A stretch of 14,471 nucleotides of DNA from Collinsella sp. (lineage in GTDB: Bacteria; Actinomycetota; Coriobacteriia; Coriobacteriales; Coriobacteriaceae): positions 1-14,471 of the forward strand of contig DXZO01000024.1 of the NCBI GenBank assembly GCA_019419625.1, in the 5' to 3' direction. Within the stretch, counting starts at the first letter, position 1. Each line of letters begins with the position of its first letter. Both the position numbers and the translations under genes were made by a program. The notes beneath the pieces are model-generated. The model had not been told where the DNA came from. It searched no databases and saw nothing but the letters and a program-made list of their open reading frames with translations. This document shows, piece after piece, positions 13,893 to 14,471 of this stretch.

Positions 13893-14360
13893 ATGGACGA
13901 TCAAAAACAGGACAACACGTTTATGCCGGAGCAGGACGAAGCATCCAGCCCGCAACCGATTCGATTCCATCGCCCCCACATCTCGCAAGAGCCCATCAAT
14001 GACCCAGAGCCCAAATATGTGACAAGAAACCGATATCAAACACTCGAAGAAGCGCAAACGGGGCGCAAACATATGGGCGTCGCCTCGGGAGACCCTGTAT
14101 ATCTGAAAGACGCACCATTATCTAAAAACAGCGCAGCTAGTGATGAGCCGATGAAAGCATCCGGCACTCATCAACAAAGAGGTCCTCGACCAAAGCAAAC
14201 CTTGACGCATTCGGCTCGTTATCTCGAGACGCCAAAACAGGGAAAGTCAATCTTCGTTTCGTCAAGTAAACGACGCAAGCAGCATCAGCTGACAATCCTG
14301 CTTATGATCATTGCGGCCATAGCAGTTGCCCTTGTTATACGATTTATTTTCTTTAAATAA
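13893..14360 (+). CDS. tail-anchored membrane protein of unknown function
   Basis: 155 residues. AAGGGC about four bases before the ATG supports the start. Residues 1-115 are polar and low in predicted structure: acidic at first (MDDQKQDNTFMPEQDEASSP), then basic, with Pro, Ser and Gln throughout. SSSKRRKQHQL (123-133) is followed by one hydrophobic segment (134-153, ILLMIIAAIAVALVIRFIFF) at the very C-terminus. With no signal peptide and positive residues before the segment, the long N-terminal part is probably cytosolic and the protein tail-anchored. No family recognised. It is divergent from hsp20, so a shared stress control is possible but not shown. A strong hairpin lies about 70 bases after the stop. 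Confidence 0.8.
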   Translation: MDDQKQDNTFMPEQDEASSPQPIRFHRPHISQEPINDPEPKYVTRNRYQTLEEAQTGRKHMGVASGDPVYLKDAPLSKNSAASDEPMKASGTHQQRGPRPKQTLTHSARYLETPKQGKSIFVSSSKRRKQHQLTILLMIIAAIAVALVIRFIFFK

Positions 14361-14428
14361 AGGCTCAATACCGAAAACAACAAGATCGTCTGGTGTAATT
14401 GAGTCATTCACGCCCCGTAAACGCAAAA

Positions 14429-14456
14429 AAGGGGGAGGCCGCGAGGCCTCCCCCTT
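14429..14456. terminator. strong GC-rich bidirectional terminator
   Basis: AAGGGGGAGGCC (14429-14440), GCGA tetraloop, GGCCTCCCCCTT (14445-14456). Read leftward the stem runs into TTTTTTGCG, an excellent T-run, pointing to a leftward gene ending just beyond the window. Rightward it is followed by CTTCAAG, so it ends the 155-residue gene less cleanly. 14361-14428 holds nothing else I can see. Confidence 0.85.
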
Positions 14457-14471
14457 CTTCAAGTCATCCGA

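Noticed and set aside
1..14471. tRNA, rRNA or CRISPR arrays
   Set aside because: No cloverleaf-type segment, rRNA signature or regularly spaced repeats were seen by eye; a covariance-model scan was not possible.

Overview
The window looks like a Collinsella-type gut actinobacterium (class Coriobacteriia). The GC-rich coding, the tilS-hpt-ftsH cluster, the TACAAT -10 boxes and the edge protein with a His-Thr-His-Thr-Trp tail all fit. That placement is recognition from gene content, not from a database search.

Left part (1 to about 5,460): an accessory block that I read as the right-hand end of an integrated mobile element. Three genes run leftward: a lipoprotein, a two-pass membrane protein with a coiled coil, and a secreted or anchored Ser/Asn-rich protein cut by the window edge. 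None has a function I recognise. They diverge from a rightward set: an XRE-family regulator, a second small helix-turn-helix protein and a 599-residue large serine recombinase. The roughly 200-base divergent gap carries overlapping promoters facing both ways and spaced CCATAC/GTATGG half-sites. This suggests that the XRE protein controls both itself and the membrane cassette. The recombinase ends about 15 bases before a hairpin that also terminates the first chromosomal gene, so the element-chromosome junction is probably there.

Middle and right part (about 5,468 to 13,104): conserved chromosome. Leftward genes are a YcdX-type PHP-domain phosphatase, a PLP-dependent class I/II aminotransferase, ftsH (membrane AAA+ protease), hpt (hypoxanthine phosphoribosyltransferase) and tilS (tRNA-Ile lysidine synthetase). 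hpt and ftsH are separated by one base and are probably translationally coupled. A rightward YycJ/WalJ-like metallo-beta-lactamase-fold hydrolase diverges from tilS. A perfect 23-bp palindrome, REP-like in character, sits between the ftsH terminator and the aminotransferase start.

Right end (13,105 to 14,471): a leftward Hsp20 small heat-shock protein, an AT-rich divergent control region, and a rightward 155-residue tail-anchored protein of unknown function. A strong GC-rich hairpin terminator follows, and its poly-T side faces leftward, suggesting a converging gene just beyond the window. I saw no rRNA, tRNA or CRISPR array.
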